Shown: positions 52,386 through 63,290, numbered from the stretch's first letter. The stretch: 64,000 nucleotides of DNA from an uncultured Rhodospirillales bacterium (GCA_913060675.1 CAJXUS010000009.1:1-64000); one strand, 5' to 3'. The notes: generated from the letters alone by a model not told the origin. Numbers and translations are program-made.

Positions 52386-54305
52386 ATGGTCACAATTACA
52401 TTGCCTGACGAAAGTCAGCGCAAATATGATGGTCCTGTAACAGGACATGAGGTAGCAGAATCTATTGGCCCGCGCTTGGCCAAAGATGCATTAGCTGTGG
52501 TGGTAAACGGTGAGTTGAGAGATACGACCTATACCATAACCACGGATGCAACCTTAGAAATCGTGACCCGGAAACATCCTGCAGCCATTGATTTGTTGCG
52601 CCATGATTGTGCGCATGTGATGGCCGAGGCGGTTCAAGAGCTCTATCCGGAAACTCAGGTTACCTTTGGTCCGTCTACGGACGTTGGTTTTTACTATGAT
52701 TTTGCTCGTGAAGAACCTTTTTCTTCTACCGATCTCGAAAAGATCGAAGGCAAAATGCATGAAATCATTGCCCGCGATGAGCCTTTTGTCTGTGAAATCT
52801 GGGATCGGGAAAAGGCTAAGGTGCTTTTTGCCGCAAAGGGCGAAAAGTATAAAGCTGAGCACGTTGACAATATCCCCGGCGACGAAGATCTGACAATTTA
52901 CCGCCAAGGTGACTGGCTTGATTTGTGTCGTGGACCTCACGCGCCGTCAACAGGGCGCATTGGCAAGGGCTTTAAGTTGATGAAAGTCTCTGGGGCCTAT
53001 TGGCGTGGAGACAAAGATAACGATCAGCTTCAGCGTATTTATGGCACCTGTTGGTCCGATGAAAAACAGCTGAAAAAATACCTTCAGATGCTTGAAGAAG
53101 CCGAGAAGCGCGATCACCGTCGCCTCGGTAAAGAACTTGGTCTGTTCCACCTTCAAGAAGAAGCTGCGGGTTCTGTTTTCTGGCACCCTAAAGGTTGGTC
53201 TCTTTATCGTTCACTTGAAGATTATATGCGCAAACGCCTAGAGCAAAACGGATATCAAGAGGTTAAGACCCCTCAATTGATTGATCGGTCTCTCTGGGAA
53301 GCGTCCGGGCACTGGGAAAAATTCCGCGAAGGCATGTTCATCGCGTCTTCCGAAGATGACCGGACCCTTGCTGTGAAGCCTATGAACTGTCCTGGACATG
53401 TTCAGATCTTTAAGCAAGGTCAGACAAGTTATCGCGATCTTCCATTGCGGATGGCCGAATTTGGCGCTTGCCATCGGAATGAGCCATCTGGCGCCCTGCA
53501 TGGTTTGATGCGCGTACGTGCTTTTACACAAGATGATGCCCATATTTTCTGTACAGAAGATCAGATCAATAGTGAAACGGTTATCTTCTGTGATCTATTG
53601 AAAACTGTGTATAAAGATCTCGGCTTTGAAGATGTCGTTGTAAAGTTCTCTGATCGTCCAGAAAAACGAGCTGGTACTGATGAAGCTTGGGATAAATCTG
53701 AGGCTGCTTTGAGAGAAGCTGTCGAAGAAGCAGGCCTCGAATATTCTCTAAACCCGGGCGAAGGGGCATTCTATGGCCCTAAACTTGAGTTTGTTCTTAA
53801 GGATGCGATCGGCCGGGACTGGCAGTGTGGTACGCTGCAGGTCGATGTTATTCTTCCTGAGCGTCTTGATGCATCTTATGTCGGTGAAGATGATAAGCGT
53901 CATCGCCCTGTTATGCTGCACCGTGCGATTTTAGGATCGTTCGAACGTTTCCTTGCGATTTTGATCGAACAGCACGCGGGTAAATTCCCATTGTGGATGT
54001 CTCCTCAACAGGTTGTTGTGGCGTCGATTACAACAGATGCAAATGATTACGCAGAAGAAGTTCGTGATAAGCTAAAAGCGGCGGGACTCCGAGTGCAAGC
54101 TGATTTGCGTAATGAGAAAATTAACTATAAGATCCGCGAGCATAGCCTTAGTAAAACACCTGTTATTGCTGTGGTTGGTCGCCGAGAGGCAGAGGAAGGG
54201 AAAGTTGCTCTGCGTCGATTAGGCGGTAAGAATCAGGAAATTATGTCTTTAGAAGAGGCACTTAGTGCTTTAATTGAAGAGGCAAAATCGCCTGTAGATA
54301 AGTAA
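52386..54305 (+). CDS. thrS: Threonyl-tRNA synthetase
   Basis: Charges tRNA-Thr, class II. TGS domain (1-60), editing domain with [11 protein letters not shown] and the [10 protein letters not shown] segment (about 60-225), catalytic core (about 240-535) with the class II motifs, zinc residues and the conserved [20 protein letters not shown], and the C-terminal anticodon-binding domain. Length 639 residues, typical. It begins the translation block, about 175 bases before infC. Confidence 0.97.
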   Translation: MVTITLPDESQRKYDGPVTGHEVAESIGPRLAKDALAVVVNGELRDTTYTITTDATLEIVTRKHPAAIDLLRHDCAHVMAEAVQELYPETQVTFGPSTDVGFYYDFAREEPFSSTDLEKIEGKMHEIIARDEPFVCEIWDREKAKVLFAAKGEKYKAEHVDNIPGDEDLTIYRQGDWLDLCRGPHAPSTGRIGKGFKLMKVSGAYWRGDKDNDQLQRIYGTCWSDEKQLKKYLQMLEEAEKRDHRRLGKELGLFHLQEEAAGSVFWHPKGWSLYRSLEDYMRKRLEQNGYQEVKTPQLIDRSLWEASGHWEKFREGMFIASSEDDRTLAVKPMNCPGHVQIFKQGQTSYRDLPLRMAEFGACHRNEPSGALHGLMRVRAFTQDDAHIFCTEDQINSETVIFCDLLKTVYKDLGFEDVVVKFSDRPEKRAGTDEAWDKSEAALREAVEEAGLEYSLNPGEGAFYGPKLEFVLKDAIGRDWQCGTLQVDVILPERLDASYVGEDDKRHRPVMLHRAILGSFERFLAILIEQHAGKFPLWMSPQQVVVASITTDANDYAEEVRDKLKAAGLRVQADLRNEKINYKIREHSLSKTPVIAVVGRREAEEGKVALRRLGGKNQEIMSLEEALSALIEEAKSPVDK

Positions 54306-54421
54306 GAGATAAAAATTATTTTTCGGGTTGCCGACTGGTACGAGTTATTGGCATTATGCGCCACACGAAAGTGGTAGGCGTAAACGCAAAATAAACGGTT
54401 GGTATTTTAGGTTAACAGCCT

Positions 54422-54450
54422 ATTGCAGACAAAGAATTGTCTGCAATTTT
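54422..54450 (+). terminator. Hairpin between thrS and infC
   Basis: ATTGCAGACAA (54422-54432) is the exact complement of 54437-54447 around AGAA, followed by TTT and then GGG. It resembles an attenuator or partial terminator located 30 bases before the infC ATA start. Confidence 0.6.
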
Positions 54451-54479
54451 GGGATAACAGGAATAACGGGAGCACGACG

Positions 54480-55016
54480 ATAGCACGCGCACCAATGACG
54501 ACACCCCCGCGCATCGACGGTCCGCGGGTAAACGAACGAATTACAGTCAACTCTGTACGTCTAGTCGACGCAGACGGAGAACAGGTTGGCGTAGTGCCAA
54601 CACGGGATGCTCAAAAACGTGCATTCGACGCTGGACTTGATCTTGTAGAGGTTTCTCCGAATGCGGAGCCGCCAGTTTGCAAGATTATGGATTATGGCCG
54701 TTTTCGTTTTGAAACGCAGAAAAAGAAAAATGAAGCTCGCAAGAAACAAAAAATTGTTGAGCTCAAAGAACTCAAAGTTCGCCCGAATATCGACACTCAT
54801 GATTATGATGTGAAGATGCGGGCAGCAGAGAAGTTTATTTCTGCTGGTGACAAGGTGAAAGTGACTATGCGCTTTCGCGGACGTGAGATTACTCACCAAG
54901 AAGTTGGTTTGGAAGTCCTTAGACGGATTGAGAACGATCTGATTGAGGTAGCGAAGACTGAGCTGCATCCTAAAATGGAAGGCCGCCAGATGATTATGAT
55001 CTTGGCACCGAAGTAA
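54480..55016 (+). CDS. infC: Translation initiation factor IF-3 (ATA start)
   Basis: Binds the 30S subunit, checks start codons and blocks subunit joining. The N-terminal domain (residues about 12-80) has [20 protein letters not shown] and [20 protein letters not shown]; the linker is [11 protein letters not shown]; the C-terminal domain holds [12 protein letters not shown]. The best start is the ATA at 54480 with GGGAG 7 bases upstream, giving 178 residues that begin [10 protein letters not shown]. IF-3 genes elsewhere use ATT or similar rare codons, and IF-3 represses its own translation through them. The ATG at 54495 has no ribosome site. Confidence 0.93.
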   Translation: MARAPMTTPPRIDGPRVNERITVNSVRLVDADGEQVGVVPTRDAQKRAFDAGLDLVEVSPNAEPPVCKIMDYGRFRFETQKKKNEARKKQKIVELKELKVRPNIDTHDYDVKMRAAEKFISAGDKVKVTMRFRGREITHQEVGLEVLRRIENDLIEVAKTELHPKMEGRQMIMILAPK

Positions 55017-55032
55017 GGCCTTAAGAGATTTC

Positions 55033-55065
55033 AAAAAGCCGCTCTAATTTAGAGCGGCTTTTTTT
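55033..55065 (+). terminator. Strong terminator after infC
   Basis: AAAAAGCCGCTCTAA (55033-55047) pairs exactly with 55049-55063 around one T and ends in a T7 run. It separates infC from the FAD oxidoreductase gene. Confidence 0.93.
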
Positions 55066-55106
55066 GTGTCTAAATTTTATAGGTTTGCCCTATGGAGGGT
55101 ATAGGT

Positions 55107-56324
55107 ATGGAGAGAGCATCAGTAGTTGTCATCGGTGGCGGTGTTCTGGGGACATCTGTCGCTTATCATTTGGCAAGTATGGGCCAGAAAGATGTTTTGT
55201 TATTAGAACGGCAGAACCTCGCGACAGCTTCGTCCTCTCAAGCTGCAGGCTTGATGTTTCAAATCTCCTCAAAACCTGCTGTTGATCAACTCAGTCGTCG
55301 TACTTTTGATGTGCTTTCTGATCTTGAAGAAATAAACGACGAGGCATTAGATTTTAAATCACCTGGCACCGTCCGGATTGCTGAACATGCGGATGAGCAA
55401 AAAAAACTCAACGCTCTTTATCAGCGGGCAATCTGCGAAGGTATATCGGCAGAACAGGTAGATGAGAAATGGCACTCGGAGCGGTTACCTTGGTTGAAAA
55501 CCAGCCGGGATACTTTAGCGGTTCATTTTGCTGATGAAGGGTATATTGATCCCTATTGCCTCACCAATGCCTATGCTAAGGCCGCTCGGCATTATGGTGC
55601 AAAAATTAAAATAGGTGTGTCTGTTCTATCCATTGAAATGAGTAATGGTACTATTTCGGGGGTGGAGACTGACAAAGGCTATATTTCGTGTGATTCTGTC
55701 GTGGTTGCCGGTGGGTCTTGGTCAAATCAGCTAACAGTCTCGCTCGGTGTTTCCTTGCCGATGATACCAACGCGGAGCCATTTTTGGATCGCTGCACCTG
55801 ACAATGATTTTGGCACAGACCAGCCAATGGTTGTCCACGCTGATGCCGGTGCCTATACGCGACCAGAAGTTGGAGGTCTTTTACTTGGGGTACAAGAAGC
55901 GCAATCTCGGACTTTTGACTATCGACAGCTTCCTGAGGACATTCTTGCTTTCGCTGTGACAGAAGAGGGGGGCGAATGGGAAGCCCTCGTCGAAGCTGAA
56001 AGCCGAGTGTCGGCCTTTTTCCCTGGGCTTGAGAATGCGCGCTTTGAAAGTTATATGGCTGGTTTATCGGCCTATACGCCTGATGGGCATTTTATTTTGG
56101 GATCTGCAGGTGAAATTTCGGGTCTTTATGTCGCCGCCGGATGTTGTGGTTCTGGAGTGATGGCCTCAGGGGGTATCGGAGAGGCGTTGGCTGAAGTGAT
56201 CGTAAATGGGCAATCAAAATACGACCTCAGTGCATTTGATCCACACCGATTTGGCGCTGTTGATCCTACCTCAAAGGATTTTCAAGACCTCTGTGCTAAA
56301 GCCCGCGCGAGAAAAGCCAAATGA
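55107..56324 (+). CDS. FAD-dependent oxidoreductase (DAO/sarcosine-dehydrogenase type)
   Basis: A 405-residue flavoprotein with the N-terminal FAD motif VIGGGVLGTSVAYHL, the SSSQAAGLMF substrate-side segment and the C-terminal GLYVAAGCCGSGVMASGG. It resembles the D-amino-acid oxidase fold shared by sarcosine and dimethylglycine dehydrogenases. The substrate is not fixed, though an amine from betaine breakdown is conceivable. The ATG at 55107 follows GGAGGG at 6 bases and is preferred over the ATG at 55092. Confidence 0.83.
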   Translation: MERASVVVIGGGVLGTSVAYHLASMGQKDVLLLERQNLATASSSQAAGLMFQISSKPAVDQLSRRTFDVLSDLEEINDEALDFKSPGTVRIAEHADEQKKLNALYQRAICEGISAEQVDEKWHSERLPWLKTSRDTLAVHFADEGYIDPYCLTNAYAKAARHYGAKIKIGVSVLSIEMSNGTISGVETDKGYISCDSVVVAGGSWSNQLTVSLGVSLPMIPTRSHFWIAAPDNDFGTDQPMVVHADAGAYTRPEVGGLLLGVQEAQSRTFDYRQLPEDILAFAVTEEGGEWEALVEAESRVSAFFPGLENARFESYMAGLSAYTPDGHFILGSAGEISGLYVAAGCCGSGVMASGGIGEALAEVIVNGQSKYDLSAFDPHRFGAVDPTSKDFQDLCAKARARKAK

Positions 56325-56349
56325 TGCCCAGCGTAAATGGAAGCCTTCG

Positions 56350-56378
56350 AGAAAAGAAAGGACCGGGAAATCCGGCCC
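56350..56378 (-). terminator. Terminator of the RND operon
   Basis: GGACCGG (56360-56366) pairs with CCGGCCC (56372-56378) with one mismatch. On the minus strand it is followed by TTTCTTTTC, just beyond the stop of the efflux pump gene. It also lies after the convergent FAD gene. Confidence 0.6.
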
Positions 56379-56387
56379 TTGTCATTT

Positions 56388-59300
56388 CTAGCTCTCTTTA
56401 GTTTTCCACAATCGTTTGTTGATGGTTTCGCGCATGGTTTGGAAGCTTGCATAAAGCGTTGGGATGAAAAGAATCCCAATTGAGGTCGCAGCAACCATGC
56501 CTCCAAACACAACAAATCCAACAGCTACCCGACTTGCTGCACCTGCCCCGCTCGCGAAAATCAAAGGCAACACACCAAGGATGAATGATAGAGCTGTCAT
56601 CATTACGGCCCTAAATCTCAAACTTGCAGCCTCAAGCGCCGCGTCTTGAATGCTAAGGCCTGCTTCACGGCGTTCTTTCGCGAATTCGACGATGAGAATA
56701 GCACTCTTACTTGCGAGGCCTATGAGCATAACCATCCCGATTTGGGCATAGAGATTGTTGTCGAGAAAAGGCAACAGGGTCATGGGAACAAGAGCACCAA
56801 ATACAGCAATTGCTACCGAAGTTATGACAGAAAGAGGAACGCTCCAGCTTTCATATTGAGCAACGAGAAAGAGGTAGGCGAAGATCAAAGCAAGAGAGAA
56901 GATGATGAGGATATAGCCACCTGCATCTTGTTCTTGTTTTGAAGTGCCCGTCCATTCTATCCCGTATCCTTCGGGGAGGGCCTGTTTGGCCGCACGTTCA
57001 AGAGCTATGATTGCATCGCCAGAACTGTAACCAGTAGCGGGTGAGGCTGTGAACGATGCTGTCTTAAATTGATTGTACCGCGTAACCGATAGGGGGCCGA
57101 GTATCGGTTTGATCTCTATCAGTGTGCGTAATGGAACCATGTCGCCGTTTGAATTTCTGACATGGAGACGCTCTATGTCTTTGATGCCCTCTCTGAATTT
57201 TGCTTCGGCCTGAATTTGTACGCGATAGACCTTACCAAAAAGATTGAAATCGTTGATGTATGATGAGCCGAGGTTGGCTTGTAATGTTGAAAAAATATCA
57301 GAAATTTGAATGCCAAGAACCTGGGCTTTTTCTCTATCAACTTCGAGGAATAGTTGAGGAATGTTGGCTGAATAGGTGCTAAATGCATTGGTGAGTTCTG
57401 GTTGTTGGTTCGCTGCAAATGAAAGACTTCGCACTGCAGCGGCAAGTTCTTGGGGGGATCGGCCAAGATAGTCCTGTATCTGTGCTTCTACACCGCCACT
57501 TGTGCCCAATCCAGATATGGGCGGGAGGGGGAAAGCAAATGCTTCCGCAGAGGCTAGGCCTGCTAGTTGGCCATTTAGGCGCCTGAGTACGTTGTACCAC
57601 TTTAATTCTTCGCTGGAGCGTTCTCCCCAACTACTTAGGATTGGAATAAGGAGAGATGAATTTGAAGACGCTCCTGAAATTATGCTGAAGCCGGAAACAG
57701 AAATGACATCTGTAACGCCTTCTTCTTGCAATAACATGTCTGTGACTTGTGCAGTGACCTTATTCGTTCTGTCTAGTGATGCTCCATCTGGAAGTTGGAG
57801 GTTTACAAAGAAAACACCCTTATCTTCCATGGGAATGAAACCAGTTGGTACTGTTGTGAACATATAACCGGTTGCCGCAACGAAAATACCAAACACTGCC
57901 ATGGACAACAGCGTTCGTCGTACCATGAGACCTGCTACACGAGTATAACCATTTCGGGTTTTGTTGACCATATTCGCAAAGAATTTGAGAGGCCCCCGAG
58001 GTTCAGCTGAATTTGGTTTCAGGAGAAGGCCACAAAGAGCTGGTGACAGTGTTAGGGCGTTGATAGAAGAAAGAATAACCGCAGCACAAATTGTTATTGA
58101 GAACTGTTTATAGAGTTCCCCGGTAATGCCTGGCATAAAGGAAACCGGAACAAAAATTGCGACAAGAACGAGAGTTGTCGCAACAACTGGGCCGGTGACT
58201 TCTCTCATGGCTTGGCGTGTTGAGTCTTTCGCACTCTGGCCTGTCTCTTTCATTATGCGTTGTACATTCTCAACAACGATAATGCTGTCATCGACGACGA
58301 TTCCTATTGCCAAAATGATGGCAAAAAGAGTGATCATATTAATGCTAAAGCCAACAAGGTAGAGGATGCCAAAAGTACCGATTAGAGAAACAGGTATCGC
58401 AAGTGTGGGAATAAGTGTCGATCGCCAATCGCTTAGGAAAAAGAAAGTTACTGCGACGACGAGGCTAAAAGTGATCATCAAGGTTTCGACAACTTCTTTA
58501 ACCGAAGCTCGAACCGAGTTCGTTGTGTCGTAGAGTATCTTATATTCAACTCCTTGGGGGAAGCTGACTGATAGTCGGTTGAGTTCCGCATAGATACCAT
58601 CGGCGACATCCAATGCGTTTGCACCAGGAGATTGATAAACGGCTATGGCTGCAGATGGCTTGTTGTTTAGTTTCGATGCTGAGGAATAGCTTTGTGATCC
58701 AAGTTCAATGCGAGCGACATCCTTCAGTTTGACAAAGGAACCATCTCTGTTCGCTCTGACGACAATTTGCTCAAATTCCGAAACGGACGTCAGGCGGCCT
58801 TTTGCTTGTAGGGTGTATTGAAATTGTGGTGTTCCTTCGAAAGGAGGGGCGCCTAATTGCCCAGCTGTTGCCTGTATGTTCTGGCTTTCAATTGCATTGG
58901 ATATGTCTTTGGTCGTGAGTTGAAGTGCTGTTAGTTTGTCGGGGTCAAGCCATATGCGCATACCATAATCAAGCGCACCAAACTGAGAAACACTTCCGAC
59001 ACCATTAATCCTGGCCAGCGCATCTTGAATGTTGATTGATGCATAGTTGCTGAGGAACAGGGAATCTTTACTTTCATCAGGCGAAACAAGATTGACCACC
59101 AAAAGCATTGAGGTCGACTGCTTTTGGGTTATGACGCCTTGTCGGATGACATCTTGCGGTAAGGACGAGTTGGCCGTTGCTACGCGATTTTGGACGTTAA
59201 CCGCGGCAATATCGGGGTCGGTGCCAACAGCAAAGGTAATGGTTAGTACATAGCTGCCATCGTTACCACTGGTTGAGGACATATAGAGCATATTTTCGAC

Positions 59301-59516
59301 GCCATTGACTTTGGCTTCAATGGGAGAGGCAACGGATTGTTCAACAACTGTGGCATTTGCCCCTGGATAGCTCGTGGAAACCTTAACCTGTGGCGGGGCG
59401 ATGTCAGGGTATTCGGCAATGGGCAGGGCGTTGAGGGCGATGAGACCCGCAAGAGAGATGACAATGGAGATTACCAGGGCAAATTTGGGACGATTGATGA
59501 AAAAAGCTGAGAACAC
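56388..59516 (-). CDS. RND multidrug efflux permease (AcrB/MexB type)
   Basis: A 1042-residue proton-driven pump with twelve membrane helices in two halves (helix 1 near residues 10-30). Key residues of the proton relay lie in the [18 protein letters not shown] region of helix 4 (two Asp), and the second half has the matching AIL/KSA Lys ([16 protein letters not shown]). The periplasmic porter domains (about 40-330 and 560-870) show the HAE1 hydrophobic-drug pattern. The adaptor gene is 2 bases upstream. No outer-membrane channel is adjacent. Confidence 0.93.
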   Translation of the reverse strand: MFSAFFINRPKFALVISIVISLAGLIALNALPIAEYPDIAPPQVKVSTSYPGANATVVEQSVASPIEAKVNGVENMLYMSSTSGNDGSYVLTITFAVGTDPDIAAVNVQNRVATANSSLPQDVIRQGVITQKQSTSMLLVVNLVSPDESKDSLFLSNYASINIQDALARINGVGSVSQFGALDYGMRIWLDPDKLTALQLTTKDISNAIESQNIQATAGQLGAPPFEGTPQFQYTLQAKGRLTSVSEFEQIVVRANRDGSFVKLKDVARIELGSQSYSSASKLNNKPSAAIAVYQSPGANALDVADGIYAELNRLSVSFPQGVEYKILYDTTNSVRASVKEVVETLMITFSLVVAVTFFFLSDWRSTLIPTLAIPVSLIGTFGILYLVGFSINMITLFAIILAIGIVVDDSIIVVENVQRIMKETGQSAKDSTRQAMREVTGPVVATTLVLVAIFVPVSFMPGITGELYKQFSITICAAVILSSINALTLSPALCGLLLKPNSAEPRGPLKFFANMVNKTRNGYTRVAGLMVRRTLLSMAVFGIFVAATGYMFTTVPTGFIPMEDKGVFFVNLQLPDGASLDRTNKVTAQVTDMLLQEEGVTDVISVSGFSIISGASSNSSLLIPILSSWGERSSEELKWYNVLRRLNGQLAGLASAEAFAFPLPPISGLGTSGGVEAQIQDYLGRSPQELAAAVRSLSFAANQQPELTNAFSTYSANIPQLFLEVDREKAQVLGIQISDIFSTLQANLGSSYINDFNLFGKVYRVQIQAEAKFREGIKDIERLHVRNSNGDMVPLRTLIEIKPILGPLSVTRYNQFKTASFTASPATGYSSGDAIIALERAAKQALPEGYGIEWTGTSKQEQDAGGYILIIFSLALIFAYLFLVAQYESWSVPLSVITSVAIAVFGALVPMTLLPFLDNNLYAQIGMVMLIGLASKSAILIVEFAKERREAGLSIQDAALEAASLRFRAVMMTALSFILGVLPLIFASGAGAASRVAVGFVVFGGMVAATSIGILFIPTLYASFQTMRETINKRLWKTKES

Positions 59517-59518
59517 GA

Positions 59519-60628
59519 TCAGATTCCTTCTTCAACCGGGTTTACCAGCATATCTGGTTTTACCTTTTGTATACCCTGAACAATAAGGCGTTCACCTTTT
59601 AGGAGGCCATTTGTTACCACCCAGTCTGTCCCAACCTGATCACCAACCTGAATACGACGAACTTCAACCTTGTTGGCGCGGTTGACGACAAGGGCGAAGT
59701 GTCCTTGTTGGTCTTTTTGCACTGATGCCTGTGGGACGACGAGAGCACGTTGCGTTTTTTTATCGTGAACGATAACGCTAACAAACTGTCCTGGTAATAA
59801 GAGGCGATCTGGGTTGGCAAAAACAGCCCGCGCAAGGATTGTGTTTGTATCCTGATTTACCTCTGTATTCAGAAAGTTAAAACTCCCCTCTAGAGGATAT
59901 GGCTTCCCATCTGATAGAACGAGTGTTGGAATTACAGGGGCATCATTGCTCATCCCTTTGCGGCGTTCTTCTAATATGATTTTGTCGCTGACAGGAACGC
60001 TTACATAAACGGGGTCCATGCTGGTAATTGTGGCGAGGGGGGCGCTATTCGAATTTAAAAGATTACCTACGCTATAGCTTGATCGGCTGATTTGCCCGTC
60101 AATGGGGCTGTATATTTCTGTATAGCTCAAATCCAGTTCGGATCGCCTTAAAGAAGCCTTGGCTTGCAGGACGCTGGCGAGTGCTATTGATTCGCTTGCT
60201 TCGGATGTATCTAGGGAAGCTGCTGAGACGACCTTCTTTTTTTTGAGATCTTTTTTTCTCTTTAAGTCAGAGCGCGCATTTTTAAGTGTTGCCTCCGCTC
60301 CGGCGAGGTCTGCTTTGCTTTGCGCGACGGCAATTTCATAAGACGCTTTTTCCAGAATGTAGAGTAAATCGCCTTTCTTTACTTCTGCACCTTCCTTGAA
60401 TAGGCGTTGTTCAAGGAACCCTTCTACCCTGGCCCTAAGTTCAACTTTCTCAATGGGTTCAACTCGGCCGATTAAAGTGAATTGTGGGGTGATATCCTGT
60501 TCTTCAACGGTTGTGATGATAACACTCGGCACTGAAACAGTACTATCCTGAGCAATAGATATGTGAGGAGTGACGGTTAAAGAGACTATAAAAAGGGCCT
60601 TATGCCCCCACATGGTGAAATTTCGCAT
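59519..60628 (-). CDS. RND efflux periplasmic adaptor (HlyD/MFP)
   Basis: A 369-residue membrane-fusion protein linking the pump to an outer-membrane channel. A signal sequence at about 1-25 ([19 protein letters not shown]) lacks a lipobox Cys. Barrel-sandwich hybrid, coiled-coil hairpin ([28 protein letters not shown]) and beta-barrel domains follow. The ATG at 60628 fits a transcript starting near 60731; the frame is open to 60736. Confidence 0.88.
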   Translation of the reverse strand: MRNFTMWGHKALFIVSLTVTPHISIAQDSTVSVPSVIITTVEEQDITPQFTLIGRVEPIEKVELRARVEGFLEQRLFKEGAEVKKGDLLYILEKASYEIAVAQSKADLAGAEATLKNARSDLKRKKDLKKKKVVSAASLDTSEASESIALASVLQAKASLRRSELDLSYTEIYSPIDGQISRSSYSVGNLLNSNSAPLATITSMDPVYVSVPVSDKIILEERRKGMSNDAPVIPTLVLSDGKPYPLEGSFNFLNTEVNQDTNTILARAVFANPDRLLLPGQFVSVIVHDKKTQRALVVPQASVQKDQQGHFALVVNRANKVEVRRIQVGDQVGTDWVVTNGLLKGERLIVQGIQKVKPDMLVNPVEEGI

Positions 60629-60737
60629 TTGCTCGCTTCTTTGTTTTATAGCCGCAGGCTTGGTTGCAAGGGCGCAGAATAGGGTTGAGATTAAAGTTAT
60701 TTTGCATGTTCTATTTTTGAATGATTTGATGTTCAAT

Positions 60738-60765
60738 ACCGTAGGGTATGTCGAAAGTAGGTCAA
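60738..60765 (-). promoter_or_regulatory. Candidate promoter of the RND operon
   Basis: On the minus strand TTGACC (60765-60760) and TACGGT (60743-60738) are 16 bases apart. ATACC (60736-60740) and GGTAT (60745-60749) form a small dyad over the -10 box, where a repressor might bind. Confidence 0.45.
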
Positions 60766-60990
60766 GAATTTATTATACTATAAGCTGCGCGTTCTTGTGA
60801 TATATGGAATGTAATGTGAGAAATGGATTTTTTCATTAGCGTAAAATAATATCTTTTTGCCGATCTCTTGCTTGTGATTACTCTTGCTATCGTGGGGAAA
60901 GGGATCTATAACCCCGCCATTGTCGGGTGGCATGTGCCATAGGGTATGCCTAGTCACTCTGAAAAAGAACTTTAGTTATAAGGAAAGAAA
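60766..60990 (+). other. Leader region before rpmI
   Basis: Between the efflux promoter and rpmI there is an AT-rich stretch, then a GC-richer leader (about 60905-60950) with short pairable segments such as GCCA/TGGC and GGCATGTGCC. It may be the L20-type autoregulatory leader known from other bacteria, but no consensus could be confirmed. No gene is visible. Confidence 0.3.
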
Positions 60991-61191
60991 ATGCCCAAAC
61001 TTAAGACGAAATCTGGTGCGAAGAAACGCTTCCGCCTAACTGGTACCGGTAAAGTCGTTGCTGCTCAGGCAGGTAAACGTCACGGTATGCGCAAACGCTC
61101 ACAGACAATGATTCGTAACGCTCGCGGTACGACGATTCTATGTAGTGCGGATTCCCGCGTAATCAAACGTAATTTCCTGATTAACGGTTAA
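60991..61191 (+). CDS. rpmI: 50S ribosomal protein L35
   Basis: A 66-residue, strongly basic ribosomal protein with the family pattern [20 protein letters not shown] and an [20 protein letters not shown]-terminus. AAGGAAAG lies before the ATG. It is 12 bases from rplT, the conserved pair order. Confidence 0.97.
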   Translation: MPKLKTKSGAKKRFRLTGTGKVVAAQAGKRHGMRKRSQTMIRNARGTTILCSADSRVIKRNFLING

Positions 61192-61203
61192 GGTAGTAGC
61201 AAA

Positions 61204-61560
61204 ATGGCTCGTGTAAAACGGGGCGTCACTGCGCGTGCACGTCACAAAAAAATCTCCAAACTTGCTAAAGGCTATCGTAGCCGGGGTAAGAACGTCTTCC
61301 GCGTAGCGGTACAGCGCCTTGAAAAAGGCTGGCAGTACGCTTATCGCGATCGTCGTGTTAAAAAACGTACATTCCGTGGTCTATGGATTCAGCGTATTAA
61401 CGCTGGTGCCCGTTTGCACGGTATCACGTACTCTCAGTTCATGAACGGTGTTAAAAAAGCTGAAATCGGTCTCGACCGTAAGGTTCTTGCTGATTTGGCA
61501 GTTCGTGAGCCAGCTGCATTTACTGCTGTTGTTGAAAAAGCAAAAGCAGCTCTGGCTTAA
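61204..61560 (+). CDS. rplT: 50S ribosomal protein L20
   Basis: A 118-residue 23S rRNA-binding assembly protein. N-terminus [20 protein letters not shown] is rich in Arg and Lys, and the globular part contains [20 protein letters not shown]. In several bacteria L20 represses its own operon through the leader. It is followed by a strong terminator. Confidence 0.97.
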   Translation: MARVKRGVTARARHKKISKLAKGYRSRGKNVFRVAVQRLEKGWQYAYRDRRVKKRTFRGLWIQRINAGARLHGITYSQFMNGVKKAEIGLDRKVLADLAVREPAAFTAVVEKAKAALA

Positions 61561-61587
61561 CGCACATACGTTTAGGCTTTATGACAG

Positions 61588-61625
61588 GGCAGCATCCGGT
61601 TTCCGGATGCTGCCTGTTTGTCTTT
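61588..61625 (+). terminator. Terminator after rplT
   Basis: A perfect 12-bp stem GGCAGCATCCGG (61588-61599) with 61603-61614 and a TTT loop, followed by TGTTTGTCTTTTTG. Confidence 0.93.
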
Positions 61626-61638
61626 TTGGGCCATTAAC

Positions 61639-61678
61639 ACATTGAATAACAAAGCTGAATTGCGTTGTTATTCAATGT
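61639..61678. repeat. Perfect 14-bp inverted repeat after the rplT terminator
   Basis: ACATTGAATAACAA (61639-61652) is exactly complementary to 61665-61678 with a 12-base loop. It sits in the promoter-containing space before the lipoprotein gene, so it may be an operator or a second transcript end. Confidence 0.65.
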
Positions 61679-61753
61679 CATTTTATCATCCTGCCTTATG
61701 CAGGGTCCTACCTTTAACTCATGCATTTATGCTGCTAACAGGAACGATTGACC

Positions 61754-62164
61754 GTGATCTCCCCTCTGAAGATCCTTTTCCCCGTTCTATTATGCCTGGG
61801 CCTGCTTACAGGCTGTTTTGAAGCTGGAAGCGCTTCAAATGCCGAGTATTCCTCAGCCATAGACGCAGTGCGTGATGAAATCCTGGATGGGCAAAGCAAC
61901 GATGAACTCGTTGACAGTCTTGCAGGACGTCATGGCAAAGTCACTTGGCTCGCTGGTGCATGGGATGATAAAAAATCCGATCAATTAACGCGTGTAAGCG
62001 CAACAATTCAGAAAAATTTGAACGGTACCGAGCACGTACTCGTGCTTCAGTATCGTTATGACCGCGCGTCAAAAGGCGTGGTTTTGGATAAGGTGCTGCT
62101 CGATGACCAGGTACAAAGTGTCATTAGCGGTGCAGTCGCAATGCTGGCAATGAAGCTCGAATAG
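61754..62164 (+). CDS. Predicted lipoprotein of unknown function
   Basis: A 136-residue lipoprotein with a signal peptide (ILFPVLLCLGLLTGC) and lipobox LTGC. The mature part has an acidic helical N-terminus and a strand-rich C-terminus (VLVLQYRYD, VVLDKVLLDDQVQSV). No family is recognised. The GTG at 61754 is chosen; a TTG at 61748 with AGGA is a close alternative. It lies between rplT and pheS, 41 bases before pheS. Confidence 0.7.
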   Translation: MISPLKILFPVLLCLGLLTGCFEAGSASNAEYSSAIDAVRDEILDGQSNDELVDSLAGRHGKVTWLAGAWDDKKSDQLTRVSATIQKNLNGTEHVLVLQYRYDRASKGVVLDKVLLDDQVQSVISGAVAMLAMKLE

Positions 62165-62205
62165 GGAACGTTTATTGAGGTTCCTCAATAACGGGAAGTA
62201 GTGGA

Positions 62206-63276
62206 ATGGATAATCTGGAAGAACTTCGCAGTGCCTTGCTGCAAAGAGTAGAAGAAGCCTCTGACCTTGATGCGCTTGATGCTGTGCGCGTGCAGGCTTT
62301 GGGTAAAAAAGGTGAAATTACCCAACGTATGAAAACGCTTGGTGGTCTTGCCCCTGAAGAACGCAAAGAAGCTGGTCAGGCTTTTAATCTTATAAAGCAG
62401 GCTGTCGCTGAAGCAATTGAAGTTCGAAAAGGGACCTTGCATGAGGCCGCCCTAGAAGCTCGTCTTGCCGAAGAAAAAATCGACGTGTCTTTACCTCCGC
62501 GCCCAACAACGATTGGCAAAATGCATCCCATTAGCCAGACCCTAGAAGAACTGGTCGCGATTTTTGGCGAAATGGGTTTCTCCGTTGCCGAAGGGCACCA
62601 CATCGAGGACGACTTTCATAACTTCACAGCGCTGAATATTCCCCCAGAGCATCCTGCACGTCAGGAGCTCGATACTTTTTATATGCCTGAAAAGGAAGAT
62701 GGAAGTCGTCCAGTTCTTCGCACTCATACGTCTCCTGTTCAAATTCGGGCCATGCAAAATACAACGCCGCCCATTCGCATTATCGCGCCGGGCCGGACTT
62801 TCCGTGCTGATCACGATGCCACACACTCCCCGATGTTCCATCAGGTTGAAGGGTTGGTTATTGACGAAAAAACCAATATGGGGCACCTCAAGGGTGTTCT
62901 CATTGAATTTTGCCGAGCTTTCTTTGGCGTCAAAGATCTGCCGATGAGATTCCGCCCAAGCTACTTCCCTTTCACGGAACCTTCTGCCGAAGTTGATATT
63001 GGTTGCACCCGATCTGATGGTCAGCTCAAAATTGGTGCAGGCGATGACTGGCTCGAAATTCTCGGCAGCGGCATGGTCCACCCTAAAGTCCTCGAGAATT
63101 GTGGTATTGATTCAACCAAGTTTCAGGGGTTTGCCTTTGGTATCGGGATCGAACGTCTCGCCATGCTCAAGTACGGAATTCCTGACTTGAGAACCTTCTA
63201 TGAAACCGATCTTCGCTGGATGAAACACTACGGCTTCTTGCCGATGGAAATGCCCAGCATGGTCCGTGGTCTGTAA
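62206..63276 (+). CDS. pheS: Phenylalanyl-tRNA synthetase alpha subunit
   Basis: Catalytic subunit of the alpha2-beta2 class II synthetase. The N-terminal coiled coil (1-85) binds tRNA. The core carries the class II motifs: motif 2 near TFRADHDATHSPMFHQVEG and motif 3 in GFAFGIGIERLAML. Length 356 residues, typical. It begins after GGGAAG and lies 14 bases before pheT. Confidence 0.97.
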   Translation: MDNLEELRSALLQRVEEASDLDALDAVRVQALGKKGEITQRMKTLGGLAPEERKEAGQAFNLIKQAVAEAIEVRKGTLHEAALEARLAEEKIDVSLPPRPTTIGKMHPISQTLEELVAIFGEMGFSVAEGHHIEDDFHNFTALNIPPEHPARQELDTFYMPEKEDGSRPVLRTHTSPVQIRAMQNTTPPIRIIAPGRTFRADHDATHSPMFHQVEGLVIDEKTNMGHLKGVLIEFCRAFFGVKDLPMRFRPSYFPFTEPSAEVDIGCTRSDGQLKIGAGDDWLEILGSGMVHPKVLENCGIDSTKFQGFAFGIGIERLAMLKYGIPDLRTFYETDLRWMKHYGFLPMEMPSMVRGL

Positions 63277-63290
63277 GGAGGTTTGAGAAA

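Noticed and set aside
54423-54479. Upstream extension of infC to 54423
   Set aside because: The extra residues run through the hairpin and do not match IF-3 N-termini.
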